Assembly (NCBI RefSeq): GCF_900102675.1
Contig: NZ_FMYX01000017.1
Location: 34,803 to 98,802 of the forward strand
Origin: Pseudomonas guariconensis
Lineage (GTDB): Bacteria; Pseudomonadota; Gammaproteobacteria; Pseudomonadales; Pseudomonadaceae
Reading direction: 5' to 3'
Length of the DNA stretch: 64,000 nucleotides
A program made the translations under genes and the position numbers. Positions 1 through 7,847 of the stretch are shown piece after piece. Under the pieces are notes generated by a model. It was given only the letters and a program-made list of their open reading frames with translations. It did not search any database and was not told the DNA's origin. Within the stretch, counting starts at the first letter, position 1; each line of letters opens with the position of its first letter.

Positions 1-352
1 AGGCGCCGGAAGCGGGATTGCTCAAGGTGGCACGGGGAAAAAGTACGAGATAACCCCTGCCGGTCGCTTCGCGGCCGCGTACACAGTGTTCTAGGCCTAT
101 GACGCTGACCGACAGTTAAAGTCACCATTAGTTCACCAAAAAGTTCCCGCTCTACAAATGCTTGCAGCCGCTGCGCAAAATTTTCACAAATGCCATACAA
201 AGGTTGTCACCTTTTGGGGGCGGCAACATTTTTTTTGCAGTTCTTGCGCTTAGTCAGTTTACTTACTACAAGTAATGGGTACTATGTACGCCGGCCAGTT
301 TCTCTTTTCCGAGAGATGGCTCTTTAATAGAAAGTCCTTGAAGGGGAACACG
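1..352. other. Upstream region of oprI, no convincing gene
   Basis: I see no convincing gene here. A short open frame ends at a stop at 92-94 and could be the last 30 codons of a gene cut by the window edge, but it is too short to assign. A small palindrome, AAAGGT-TGTC-ACCTTT, lies at 199-214 in an AT-rich stretch and could be an operator or a transcript hairpin upstream of oprI. The oprI promoter must lie here, but I could not pick a convincing -35/-10 pair. Confidence 0.4.
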
Positions 353-604
353 ATGAACAACGTTCTGAAATTCTCTGCTCTGGCTCTGGCCGCAGTTCTG
401 GCTACCGGTTGCAGCAGCGTATCCAAAGAAACCGAAGCTCGTCTGACTGCGACTGAAGACGCAGCAGCTCGCGCTCAAGCTCGTGCTGATGAAGCCTACC
501 GTAAGGCTGATGACGCTCTGGCTGCCGCTCAGAAGGCTCAGCAGACCGCTGACGAAGCCAACGAGCGCGCTCTGCGCATGCTGGACAAAGCCAGCCGCAA
601 GTAA
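353..604 (+). CDS. oprI: Major outer-membrane lipoprotein OprI (Lpp/murein lipoprotein family)
   Basis: The product is 83 residues. The first ~19 form a lipoprotein signal peptide ending in the lipobox LATGC, so the mature N-terminus is a lipid-modified cysteine. The mature ~64 residues are Ala/Glu/Lys/Arg-rich with heptad periodicity, as in the trimeric coiled coil of Lpp, and end in Ser-Arg-Lys, the lysine that can be joined to peptidoglycan. This is one of the most abundant Pseudomonas envelope proteins and tethers the outer membrane to the wall. I chose the start at 353 because AAGGGG lies 7 bases upstream and the signal peptide begins there; an in-frame start at 275 would add 26 residues unlike the family. 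A strong terminator follows. The next gene, an L,D-transpeptidase, could act on the same attachment chemistry. Confidence 0.96.
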   Translation: MNNVLKFSALALAAVLATGCSSVSKETEARLTATEDAAARAQARADEAYRKADDALAAAQKAQQTADEANERALRMLDKASRK

Positions 605-626
605 TAATCCTCACGGATTGTTATGG

Positions 627-656
627 AGCCGACCCACTAGTGGGTCGGCTTTTTTT
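627..656 (+). terminator. Rho-independent terminator of oprI
   Basis: A perfect 12-bp inverted repeat (AGCCGACCCACT and its complement, 627-650) runs directly into a T tract (650-656), 23 bases after the oprI stop. Such a strong terminator fits a very highly transcribed single gene. Confidence 0.95.
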
Positions 657-684
657 ATTCCCGCCTGAAAAGCAAACGGCAAAA

Positions 685-713
685 ACGAAAAAGGCCTGCA
701 CTAAGGCAGGCCT
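685..713 (-). terminator. Terminator of the L,D-transpeptidase gene
   Basis: The 8-bp arms AGGCCTGC/GCAGGCCT (692-699 and 706-713) enclose a 6-nt loop. On the minus strand the hairpin is followed by a T-rich tract (complement of 681-691), placing it 44 bases past the stop of the leftward gene ending at 757. Confidence 0.85.
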
Positions 714-756
714 CGATTCGGGTTAACGGGAGCACCTCCCGAAAGAGACATCCCGC

Positions 757-1731
757 TTACTGCAGCTCCGGGGGAATGCTCGAAACCATCGGCGCTGTCC
801 CACCATTGACCGGCACCGCGATTTCCACTGGCATGCCATCTTCGGCAGCCACCACGTCGCGCACCATGTCCCAGTTCATGCGCAAGTTGTTGGCTAGGTC
901 TTCGCGCTTGAGCAGAGCATTGATGACCGCAGTATGTTTATCCACCACCGATGGATTGCCATGATCATCGAGCGGTGTATGAGCCTCGAGATAGACCTTT
1001 CCGCCACTGATGCCAAACTTGTAGGGTTCGTTGATGATACGTACTGGCGTACCCACCGGGACCATCTTGGAAAGTTCCAGCACGTTGTTGTTGAGCATAC
1101 GGAAGCAGCCATGGCTGGTACGCATGCCGATACCGAACTTCTTGTTCGAACCGTGGATCAGGTAACCCGGTACACCCAAGGTGAACTTGAACGGCCCCAG
1201 TGGGTTGTCCGGGCCGGCCGGCACCACGGCAGGCAGGATGTCACCGTCGGCGGCGTGTTCGGCACGGATCGAGGCGGGTGGCGTCCAGGTCGGATTAGGG
1301 GTTTTGGCCGTGATCTTGGTGTTGGCGATGGGCGAGCCCCACCCTTCGCGACCGATACCCAGCGGGAAGGTGTGCACCACGTTCTGCCCTTTCGGGTAGT
1401 AGTACATGCGGTATTCGGCCAGGTTGATGACGATGCCTTCACGCGGACCTGGCGGCAGAATGTAGCGGGTCGGCAGGATGATCTCGGTGCCAGCGCCCGG
1501 CAGCCATGGATCCACGCCCGGGTTGGCCGCGATCATTTCGAGGTAGCCCAGGTCATTGGCGGTGCCGATGTCGGCAAAGGTGTCTTCGTACTTGGCTTTG
1601 ATCACCTGGACCTGGCCGACGATATCTTCACCGGCAGGTGGCAACGGCAATTCCAGCGCAACGGTTGGACCGGCCACCAACAGGGCGGCCAGGGACAAGC
1701 TACGGGTGACGGCGGGAAGGCGCGGCAACAT
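757..1731 (-). CDS. Periplasmic L,D-transpeptidase (YkuD/ErfK family)
   Basis: The protein has 324 residues with an N-terminal signal peptide (hydrophobic run 11-25). A LysM-like stretch around residues 35-90 (VIKAKYEDTFADI, then a PTRYILPP-type linker) precedes the YkuD catalytic domain at about 95-235. The active site is visible: IHGS (His193) and SHGCFRM with His207 and the nucleophile Cys209. Family members make 3-3 cross-links in peptidoglycan or attach the Lpp-type lipoprotein to it. Lying beside oprI, the attachment role is a reasonable inference, but the sequence alone cannot separate the two. The start at 1731 has an AAGGA motif 8 bases upstream. The ~90 C-terminal residues after the catalytic domain are usual for the ErfK/YbiS subgroup. 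Confidence 0.92.
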   Translation of the reverse strand: MLPRLPAVTRSLSLAALLVAGPTVALELPLPPAGEDIVGQVQVIKAKYEDTFADIGTANDLGYLEMIAANPGVDPWLPGAGTEIILPTRYILPPGPREGIVINLAEYRMYYYPKGQNVVHTFPLGIGREGWGSPIANTKITAKTPNPTWTPPASIRAEHAADGDILPAVVPAGPDNPLGPFKFTLGVPGYLIHGSNKKFGIGMRTSHGCFRMLNNNVLELSKMVPVGTPVRIINEPYKFGISGGKVYLEAHTPLDDHGNPSVVDKHTAVINALLKREDLANNLRMNWDMVRDVVAAEDGMPVEIAVPVNGGTAPMVSSIPPELQ

Positions 1732-1837
1732 CCGGTAAATCCTTCGAAAGATGGGTCAAGAGGATCGATTGTACACCTACCCCAGGACAAGCGGGAGGCA
1801 TCGGGTTCATGCTGGCATTTCAGATGATGAAAGGTGC

Positions 1838-2119
1838 TCAGAGTTCCGGCCACACCGGACGCATGCCACGGCGCTGGGCATCGAGAATCGCTCGGCACAA
1901 CGCACAAAGGCGACCATCGCGGTAGACCGACCGCTCCACTGCGGACCAGCGCGGTTGCGCTGGCAACAGCCCACCGCACAGCGTGCGATCGACGGGCACG
2001 CCAAGCTCGAGCTGACGCGCCACCAGGTGAACGCGAACCTCCTGGCAAGCGAACAGGTCGAGCTGTTCATCGGGCTCGATCAGTTGATAGGCGTACAAAG
2101 ACCAGGCAGGGCGCGGCAT
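1838..2119 (-). CDS. Conserved hypothetical protein, possible Cys-type metal site
   Basis: The product is 93 residues from the chosen start at 2119, which has a GAGAG motif upstream; an in-frame start at 2149 has none. I do not recognise a named domain. Four cysteines occur: one near the N-terminus in DLFACQE, one in TLCGGLLP, and a C-x2-C pair in LCALCRAIL near the C-terminus, an arrangement that could bind zinc. There is no signal peptide or membrane segment. It lies between the L,D-transpeptidase and tesA, all on the minus strand. I recall a hypothetical gene in the same position in other pseudomonads, which supports it being real, but I assign no function. Confidence 0.7.
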   Translation of the reverse strand: MPRPAWSLYAYQLIEPDEQLDLFACQEVRVHLVARQLELGVPVDRTLCGGLLPAQPRWSAVERSVYRDGRLCALCRAILDAQRRGMRPVWPEL

Positions 2120-2177
2120 TGGGGGCTCTCGAAGCGGGGGGCGCAACATTAGCCGAAAGCCGGCCCCGATAAAAGCG

Positions 2178-2783
2178 TCACAACAAGGGTTTTATCGCCG
2201 GCCAGGCATTTTCCAGCAAGCGCGGCTGGGCCCCTACGGTCGGGTGGATACCATCGGCCTGCATCATCTGCGGCACACCGCCGACCCCTTCAAGAAAAAA
2301 AGGCACCAAGGGGACTTGTTTCTGAGCCGACAAGCGCTCATAGACCTGAGCGAAGGCGCTGGTATAACGCACACCATAGTTGGGCGGCAGCCGCATACCC
2401 AGCAGAACCACCTTGGCGCCCGCCTCACGCGCCTGATCGACCATCGAAGCAAGATTTTGTTGCAATTGCTGGGGCGGCAGCCCTCGCAGTCCGTCGTTGC
2501 CGCCAAGCTCCAGTACCACCAGGCTCGGCTTGTGCGCCGCAAGCAGCGCCGGCAGCCGCGCCTGGCCACCGGCACTGGTGTCTCCACTGATCGAGGCATT
2601 GACCACCTGGTCGGTATAACCCTCCTCCTTAAGGCGCTGCTGCAGCAGGGAAACCCATCCTTGGCGGCTATCCAGGCCAAAACCGGCGCTGATACTATCC
2701 CCAACGACCAGCAGTGTACCTGCCGCCGCGCTTTGGGCCAGGCAATACAGGGCCAGACCGGCACTCAACCACCACACTCGCAT
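2178..2783 (-). CDS. tesA: TesA-type GDSL esterase / acyl-CoA thioesterase I (arylesterase)
   Basis: The protein is 201 residues from 2783. A signal peptide (hydrophobic run WWLSAGLALYCLAQSAAA) leads to the SGNH-hydrolase fold. The blocks are all present: GDSISAGFGL with the nucleophilic serine, the Gly of block II (ISGDTS), GGNDGL (block III Asn), and DGIHPT with the catalytic Asp and His. The enzyme acts in the periplasm on short acyl esters, acyl-CoA and lysophospholipids. The start at 2783 has GGAG 8 bases upstream; a longer frame to 2993 would add 70 residues antisense to the ABC gene and is not credible. Its start codon is 10 bases from that of the divergent ABC transporter gene. Confidence 0.93.
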   Translation of the reverse strand: MRVWWLSAGLALYCLAQSAAAGTLLVVGDSISAGFGLDSRQGWVSLLQQRLKEEGYTDQVVNASISGDTSAGGQARLPALLAAHKPSLVVLELGGNDGLRGLPPQQLQQNLASMVDQAREAGAKVVLLGMRLPPNYGVRYTSAFAQVYERLSAQKQVPLVPFFLEGVGGVPQMMQADGIHPTVGAQPRLLENAWPAIKPLL

Positions 2784-2793
2784 CGGATTCTCC

Positions 2794-3468
2794 ATGGGCC
2801 CCAGCATTCTCGTTGCGCAGAACCTTAGCAAAGTGGTCCCCAGCGCGGAAGGTGACCTGACCATCCTCCACGCCCTGTCATTGTCCCTTGCGCAAGGCGA
2901 CAGCCTGGCCATCGTAGGCGCCTCGGGCTCGGGTAAATCGACCCTGCTCGGTCTGCTCGCCGGCCTCGACCGCCCCAGTGCGGGCAAGGTCATACTCGCC
3001 GGCCATGACCTGGGCCCTCTCGATGAAGATCAGCGTGCCCGGGTGCGCGCCGAGCATGTGGGCTTCGTGTTTCAGTCGTTCCAGTTGCTCGACAGCCTCA
3101 ACGCTCTGGAAAACGTCATGCTTGCGCTGGAGCTCGATGGCCGCCGCGATGCACGCGAGCAAGCCCGGACCCTGCTGGAGCGGGTCGGCCTGGGCAAACG
3201 CCTGAGCCACACCCCACGCCAACTCTCCGGTGGCGAACAACAACGGGTGGCGATCGCCCGCGCCTTTGCAGCCCAGCCTGCGGTGCTGTTCGCCGACGAG
3301 CCGACCGGAAATCTGGACAGCCATACCGGCGAACGCATCAGCGACTTGTTGTTCGAATTGAACAAGGAGCGTGGGACCACACTGGTTCTGGTCACCCATG
3401 ACGAGCGCCTGGCCCAACGCTGCCGACGTCTGATCCGCCTGGATGCCGGCCGCCTGGTGGAGTCCTGA
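2794..3468 (+). CDS. ybbA: ABC transporter ATP-binding protein (YbbA/LolD type)
   Basis: This 224-residue nucleotide-binding subunit has the Walker A motif GASGSGKST, the Q-loop FVFQSFQL, the signature LSGGEQQRVAIARA, Walker B VLFADEP followed by TGNLD, and the H-loop THD. It belongs to the MacB/LolD/FtsE group that works with FtsX-type permeases rather than classical substrate-translocating domains. The stop overlaps the permease start (TGATG at 3466-3470), so the two are translationally coupled. The same pair lies divergent from tesA in enterobacteria, where ybbA-ybbP neighbours tesA. The start is poorly defined: no good ribosome-binding site precedes 2794. Confidence 0.93.
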   Translation: MGPSILVAQNLSKVVPSAEGDLTILHALSLSLAQGDSLAIVGASGSGKSTLLGLLAGLDRPSAGKVILAGHDLGPLDEDQRARVRAEHVGFVFQSFQLLDSLNALENVMLALELDGRRDAREQARTLLERVGLGKRLSHTPRQLSGGEQQRVAIARAFAAQPAVLFADEPTGNLDSHTGERISDLLFELNKERGTTLVLVTHDERLAQRCRRLIRLDAGRLVES

Positions 3469-5975
3469 TGAGCCGCCTGCCCTTCTCCCTCTTCTGTCGC
3501 CTGGCCCTGCGGCAGTTACTGCGCGATGCCCGCGCCGGGGAAGTTCGGGTGCTGTTTTTCGCCCTGCTGGTGGCGGTGGCAGCCAGCACTGCCATCGGCT
3601 ACTTCGGCGCGCGCCTAAACGGTGCCATGCAATTACGCGCCAGCGAATTCCTCGGTGCTGACTTGGTGCTGCAAGGCGGCTCGCCGGCCCGAGACAAGCA
3701 AATCAGCGCAGGCAAGGCGGCCGGCCTGCAGCACGCTCATGTGGTGGAGTTCACCAGCGTGGTCGGCGGCGACAGCGGCATCCAGCTATCGAGCATCAAG
3801 GCCGCCGACGCCGCCTACCCTCTTCGCGGCCAGCTGCGCAGTGCCGCCACGCCCTATGCCGAGGAAACCCCTGGCGGCGGCCCCGCACCTGGCGAAGCCT
3901 GGGTCGAGGCACGTCTACTGGCGGCGCTGGGGCTATCGATTGGCGACAGCATCGACGTCGGCATGAAGACCTTGCGTATGAGCCGTGTGCTGACCTACGA
4001 ACCCGATCGCGCCAACAACTTCTATAGCCTCACACCACGCGTGCTGATGAACATAGCGGACCTGCAGTCCACCGGTGTGATCCAGCCGGGAAGCCGGGTC
4101 AGCTACCGCGACCTGTGGCGCGGTACTCCCGAGGCGCTGGCGCAGTACCGTGGGGAGGTGAAAAAGACCTTGGCCGCCAACCAGCGCCTGCTCGACACAC
4201 GTGATGGTAACCAGCAAGTCGGTGGTGCGCTGGGCAAGGCTGAGCGCTACCTGAACATGGCCAGCCTGGTGGCGGTATTGCTGGCCGGGGTTGCCGTCGC
4301 GCTGTCTGCCAGTCGCTATGCGGCCCGCCGCCTGGATGCCAGTGCCTTGTTGCGTTGCCTGGGGCTTTCCCGACATCAGGCACTGGGCATGTACTGCCTG
4401 CAATTGGCCGCGCTCGGCCTGATTGCCGCGACCACCGGCGCCTTGCTCGGCTGGCTGGCGCAGCTGGGGCTGTTCCGTTTGTTGCAAGGGCTGATGCCGA
4501 GCGAGGTGCCGGCTGGCGGCATGACCCCAGCCCTGGCCGGCATAGGCACTGGCCTGGTGGCCTTGGCCGGGTTCGCCCTGCCGCCGCTGGCCGCCCTTGG
4601 CCGCGTCCCACCCTTGCGTGTATTGCGCCGCGACTTGCTGCCCGTGCCGCCGAGCAGCTGGCTGGTATACGGCGCAGCCCTGTTTGCCCTGGGGCTGATC
4701 ATGTGGCGTTTGAGCCTGGACCTTTTACTCACTTCGGCCTTGCTCGCCGGGGGCGTCTTCGCCGCCTTGCTGCTTGGTGGCCTGCTACTGCTAGGCCTGC
4801 GCAGCCTGCGACGAGTGCTGGCCAGTGCTCCCTTGGCCTGGCGTCTGGGCCTGGGTCAACTGCTGCGCCATCCACTGGCTGCCGCCGGCCAGACGCTAGC
4901 CTTCGGCCTGATCCTGCTGGCCATGGCCTTGGTCGCACTGCTGCGAGGTGAATTGCTCGATACCTGGCAAGCTCAACTGCCCAATGACGCCCCCAACCAC
5001 TTCGCCCTCAATATCCTGCCTGACGAGCGCGACCCTTTCGCCCAGCGACTGCAGGCGATCAACGCCAGCTCAGCTCCCCTGTATCCGGTGATACCGGGAC
5101 GTCTGACGCACATCAACGGTCAGCCGGTGCGCCAGTTGGTCAGCAAGGAGTCCACCGCCGAGCGCGCCGTGCAGCGTGACCTCAGCCTCACCTGGGCCGC
5201 CGAACTGCCTCCAGGCAACACCCTGAGCGCCGGCCACTGGTGGCAAGCATCACCTGCTGCAGACGAGTTGCCTGGGGTTTCGGTGGAAGCCCAGCTTGCC
5301 GACAGTCTGAAACTCAAGCTCGGAGATCTGCTTGACTTCGATATCGGCGGCCAGCAACGCCAGGCGCGGGTGACCAGCTTGCGTGCCGTGCACTGGGACA
5401 GCTTCCAGCCCAACTTCTACATGATCTTCCAGCCTGGAACCTTGCAAGGGCTGCCGGCGACCTACCTGACCAGTTTCTACCTGGCGCCAGGGCACGACCA
5501 GGAAGCCGTTGCTCTGTCACGGGCGTTTCCGGCGGTGACCATTCTCCAGGTCGATGCGCTGCTGGCGCAGTTGCGCAGCATCCTGGCGCAGGTGACATGG
5601 GCGGTCGAATACGTACTGTTGTTCGTCCTGGCGGCGGGGCTGGCGGTGCTATTCGCCGGGCTCCAGGCGACATTGGACGAACGTATTCGCCAGGGGGCGT
5701 TGTTGCGCGCGCTAGGGGCCGCCAGGCCGTTACTGGTCAAGGCAAGGCGGATCGAGTTCGGCTTGCTTGGAGCGGTGAGTGGGTTGTTGGCTGCGCTAGG
5801 GTGCGAGCTGATTACTTGGGTGCTCTACCGATATGCGTTTGATCTGGCGTGGGGGCCACATCCCTGGTTGCTGGTGGTGCCGGTGGTGGGAGCTGTCGTG
5901 ATAGGCGGAGCTGGAGTCGTCGGGACGCGGCGGGCCTTGAATGCAAGTCCGTTGGTGGTATTGCGGGAGGGGTAG
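3468..5975 (+). CDS. ybbP: ABC transporter permease with two FtsX domains (YbbP-like)
   Basis: An 835-residue inner-membrane protein. The first membrane segment lies near residues 20-45 (VLFFALLVAVAASTAIGYFG), followed by a large periplasmic domain, an FtsX/MacB core block of three to four helices around 260-370, further helices around 395-500, a second periplasmic domain, and the C-terminal FtsX block around 705-830. This duplicated FtsX arrangement is typical of YbbP. It is coupled to the ATPase by a TGATG overlap. The substrate of YbbAP is not established; its constant linkage to TesA suggests a lipid or acyl-chain related role (inference). The 172 bases after it hold only a GGGCCGC/GCGGCCC hairpin (6054-6070) without a T tract. 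Confidence 0.93.
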   Translation: MSRLPFSLFCRLALRQLLRDARAGEVRVLFFALLVAVAASTAIGYFGARLNGAMQLRASEFLGADLVLQGGSPARDKQISAGKAAGLQHAHVVEFTSVVGGDSGIQLSSIKAADAAYPLRGQLRSAATPYAEETPGGGPAPGEAWVEARLLAALGLSIGDSIDVGMKTLRMSRVLTYEPDRANNFYSLTPRVLMNIADLQSTGVIQPGSRVSYRDLWRGTPEALAQYRGEVKKTLAANQRLLDTRDGNQQVGGALGKAERYLNMASLVAVLLAGVAVALSASRYAARRLDASALLRCLGLSRHQALGMYCLQLAALGLIAATTGALLGWLAQLGLFRLLQGLMPSEVPAGGMTPALAGIGTGLVALAGFALPPLAALGRVPPLRVLRRDLLPVPPSSWLVYGAALFALGLIMWRLSLDLLLTSALLAGGVFAALLLGGLLLLGLRSLRRVLASAPLAWRLGLGQLLRHPLAAAGQTLAFGLILLAMALVALLRGELLDTWQAQLPNDAPNHFALNILPDERDPFAQRLQAINASSAPLYPVIPGRLTHINGQPVRQLVSKESTAERAVQRDLSLTWAAELPPGNTLSAGHWWQASPAADELPGVSVEAQLADSLKLKLGDLLDFDIGGQQRQARVTSLRAVHWDSFQPNFYMIFQPGTLQGLPATYLTSFYLAPGHDQEAVALSRAFPAVTILQVDALLAQLRSILAQVTWAVEYVLLFVLAAGLAVLFAGLQATLDERIRQGALLRALGAARPLLVKARRIEFGLLGAVSGLLAALGCELITWVLYRYAFDLAWGPHPWLLVVPVVGAVVIGGAGVVGTRRALNASPLVVLREG

Positions 5976-6147
5976 GCTTGGGCTTTCAGAGGGTGTGGCT
6001 ATCTGATTCTGGCGAAGGCCGCGAGGAACTGTGGCGCTGGCGAAACCTGCGATGGGCCGCATCGCGGCCCTCTGGGTAATGCCCCCTCAATCGAAGGTCT
6101 GTATGAGATGCGTTCGCGCGAAGCCTCTTGAAAACAGCACAACCCGA

Positions 6148-6627
6148 CTACCCATCAATCCCATAAAAAATACGATTGACGTACCAGATCGCCTCCCCCG
6201 TAGGTGTCTTCACCACCACCTCATCACCCTCTTCCTTCTTGAGCAGCGCCCGCGCCATGGGTGAGTCGATGGAAATATAGTCGTTGCGCCCATAGATCTC
6301 GTCATACCCCACAATCCGAAACTTGAGCACCTCGCCTTCGTCATTTTCGATTTCCACCCAGGCACCAAAGAACACCTTGCCCTCTTGCTGCGGCGAATAG
6401 GCCACCACCTTGACGTCTTCAAGCCGCTTGCGCAGGTACCGGACCCGGCGGTCGATCTCTCGCAAAAGCTTCTTGTTGTACTGGTAGTCCGCATTCTCGC
6501 TGCGGTCGCCCAGGGAGGCGGCCCAGGTGACCTTCTGGGTAATCTCGGGACGATAGACTCGCCACAGGTGATCGAGCTCTTTCTTCAGAGCCTCATGACC
6601 TTCAGTGGTGATGATGTTGGTGCTCAA
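6148..6627 (-). CDS. greB: Transcript cleavage/elongation factor GreB
   Basis: At 159 residues this matches GreB in length. The N-terminal coiled coil (about 1-75; EGHEALKKELDHLW ... LLREIDRRVRYLRKRLEDVKVV) enters the RNA polymerase secondary channel, and the C-terminal FKBP-like domain (80-155, with GEVLKFRIVGYDEI and SIDSPMARALLKK) binds polymerase. GreB stimulates cleavage of backtracked RNA. The sequence YVNRIFYGI near the end is a GreB rather than GreA feature. The start codon is TTG at 6625-6627, preceded 8 bases upstream by GAGGAG; the only nearby ATG is out of frame. A hairpin lies immediately upstream of the ribosome-binding site. Confidence 0.95.
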   Translation of the reverse strand: MSTNIITTEGHEALKKELDHLWRVYRPEITQKVTWAASLGDRSENADYQYNKKLLREIDRRVRYLRKRLEDVKVVAYSPQQEGKVFFGAWVEIENDEGEVLKFRIVGYDEIYGRNDYISIDSPMARALLKKEEGDEVVVKTPTGEAIWYVNRIFYGIDG

Positions 6628-6648
6628 GCGGCATTCTCCTCAGTGCAT

Positions 6649-6674
6649 CCTCCGCTGACGCACACCAGCGGAGG
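6649..6674. other. Hairpin in the greB leader
   Basis: The perfect 9-bp arms CCTCCGCTG and CAGCGGAGG enclose an 8-nt loop. It lies about 10 bases upstream of the greB ribosome-binding site, between greB and the upstream leftward gene. It has no T tract on either strand, so it is either a processing or stability element or a leader structure. Confidence 0.55.
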
Positions 6675-6714
6675 GCTCCGAGCTTAGCGAAAAATCCCGT
6701 GGACGACACGCAGC

Positions 6715-7023
6715 TCAGCGGCGGGTGATTAGCCCCTGGCGCGCGATACGTGTCAGCTGGCCGATGACTTCGGCGGCGTCGGCGGCCAAGGGCGCCTGGA
6801 TCACCGCAAGGTCGAAACGGTCATTGCCAAACTGGGCAAAGCCGTCACAGGTTTCGGCAAACTGTACGAGAAATGCACGCGCTTGCCCCTTGCGCCGCGA
6901 CAAGCCGTCAAGGTTGCGTAAAAGTGTGGGTTGATGCTGGCCACCGAGCAGGATGCGCGGTGTACGGGAAGCCTGGCTGGCAGGCAATGGACTCAAGCAG
7001 ACACTGGTACGTGGACAACTCAT
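6715..7023 (-). CDS. Conserved hypothetical protein upstream of greB
   Basis: A 102-residue predicted soluble protein. The N-terminal ~25 residues are low-complexity, and the rest (RILLGGQHQPTLLRNL ... ARQGLITRR) has the alternating hydrophobic and charged pattern of a folded domain, perhaps alpha/beta. I recognise no motif. It shares orientation with greB 88 bases downstream and could be transcribed with it, although the greB leader hairpin intervenes. The start at 7023 has no strong ribosome-binding site and a later start is possible. Confidence 0.5.
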   Translation of the reverse strand: MSCPRTSVCLSPLPASQASRTPRILLGGQHQPTLLRNLDGLSRRKGQARAFLVQFAETCDGFAQFGNDRFDLAVIQAPLAADAAEVIGQLTRIARQGLITRR

Positions 7024-7244
7024 GGAGATATCTCTGCGCCTCGCAAATCCCGCTGGGCAGCGGTGGGAGGCGTCACCGAACCAGCGCTTTAGCGGTATTT
7101 CGGATGACCCAAAAGAGTTATCCCGCGCCCCGCAAGTAGCTGTTTAAATCGGCGCAGTCGGTATGCTAGAGCGTGACGCGATAAGTTACAAGATACCGAT
7201 AGCAGCTAAACGCTAAGACTTTCGCAGGTCTGCCCCTTCACATG

Positions 7245-7281
7245 AAAAAACCCGCTTACCCGTACACCTGGAAAGCGGGTT
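7245..7281 (-). terminator. Terminator of the DoxX gene
   Basis: The 9-bp arms AACCCGCTT (7249-7257) and AAGCGGGTT (7273-7281) are followed on the minus strand by a run of six T (complement of 7245-7250), 17 bases beyond the DoxX stop. Confidence 0.9.
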
Positions 7282-7297
7282 CGATGTTAGCCGCAGA

Positions 7298-7735
7298 TCA
7301 GTGGCGAGCGATCAGCCGGTCCAGGGAGAAGCGGCCTGCGCCTTCGATCAACACCGCGACCGTACCCGCCAGTAGCGCCAGGGCGAACTCGTAGCCATTG
7401 TTTGCCATGAACAGGCCATTGTTGATGTGCACCGAGAGGATCGCTACCACCAAGGTCACGGACAGCGCCAGTGCCGCAGGCCGTGCCAGCAAGCCAATCA
7501 CGAGGGCCAGGCCACCGAAGAACTCGGCGCTGCCCGACAACAGAGCCATCAGGTAGCCTGGGGCCAGGCCGATGCTTTCCATCCATTGGCCGGTGCCTTC
7601 CAGCCCGTAGCCGCCAAACAGGCCGAACAGCTTCTGGGCACCGTGGGCCAAGAAGATGATGCCTACCAGGATACGGATGACGCTCAGACCAGTGCCGGCG
7701 CGGGTAACGAACAGGGCGTTGAGTGTGTTGTTCAT
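7298..7735 (-). CDS. DoxX family membrane protein
   Basis: A 145-residue integral membrane protein with four predicted helices (about 18-38, 62-82, 88-108 and 112-130). The DoxX pattern is clear: LSVIRILVGIIFLAHGAQKLFG at the first helix and GSAEFFGGLALVIGLLARPAALAL in the middle. Family members sit in the inner membrane; some associate with quinone or thiol redox systems, but function is generally unassigned. It is a single-gene unit with its own terminator. The start at 7735 is followed by a soluble amphipathic N-terminus as is usual. Confidence 0.9.
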   Translation of the reverse strand: MNNTLNALFVTRAGTGLSVIRILVGIIFLAHGAQKLFGLFGGYGLEGTGQWMESIGLAPGYLMALLSGSAEFFGGLALVIGLLARPAALALSVTLVVAILSVHINNGLFMANNGYEFALALLAGTVAVLIEGAGRFSLDRLIARH

Positions 7736-7847
7736 TTCGATGCTTCCTGAATCAAGGGATGATGTGTGCAGATGGCGCCATTCTAATCATCCAAATAGAT
7801 ACAAAAAGCGCAATAAACGGCCTATTTACATCTATATATTCGATTTG

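Noticed and set aside
2..94. Possible 3' end of a gene at the left window edge
   Set aside because: Only 30 codons are visible; the ITPAGRF-like text is too short to separate from chance.
934..1827. 297-residue open frame opposite the L,D-transpeptidase
   Set aside because: It is antisense to a gene with a complete catalytic motif and signal peptide; long antisense frames are normal in GC-rich Pseudomonas DNA.
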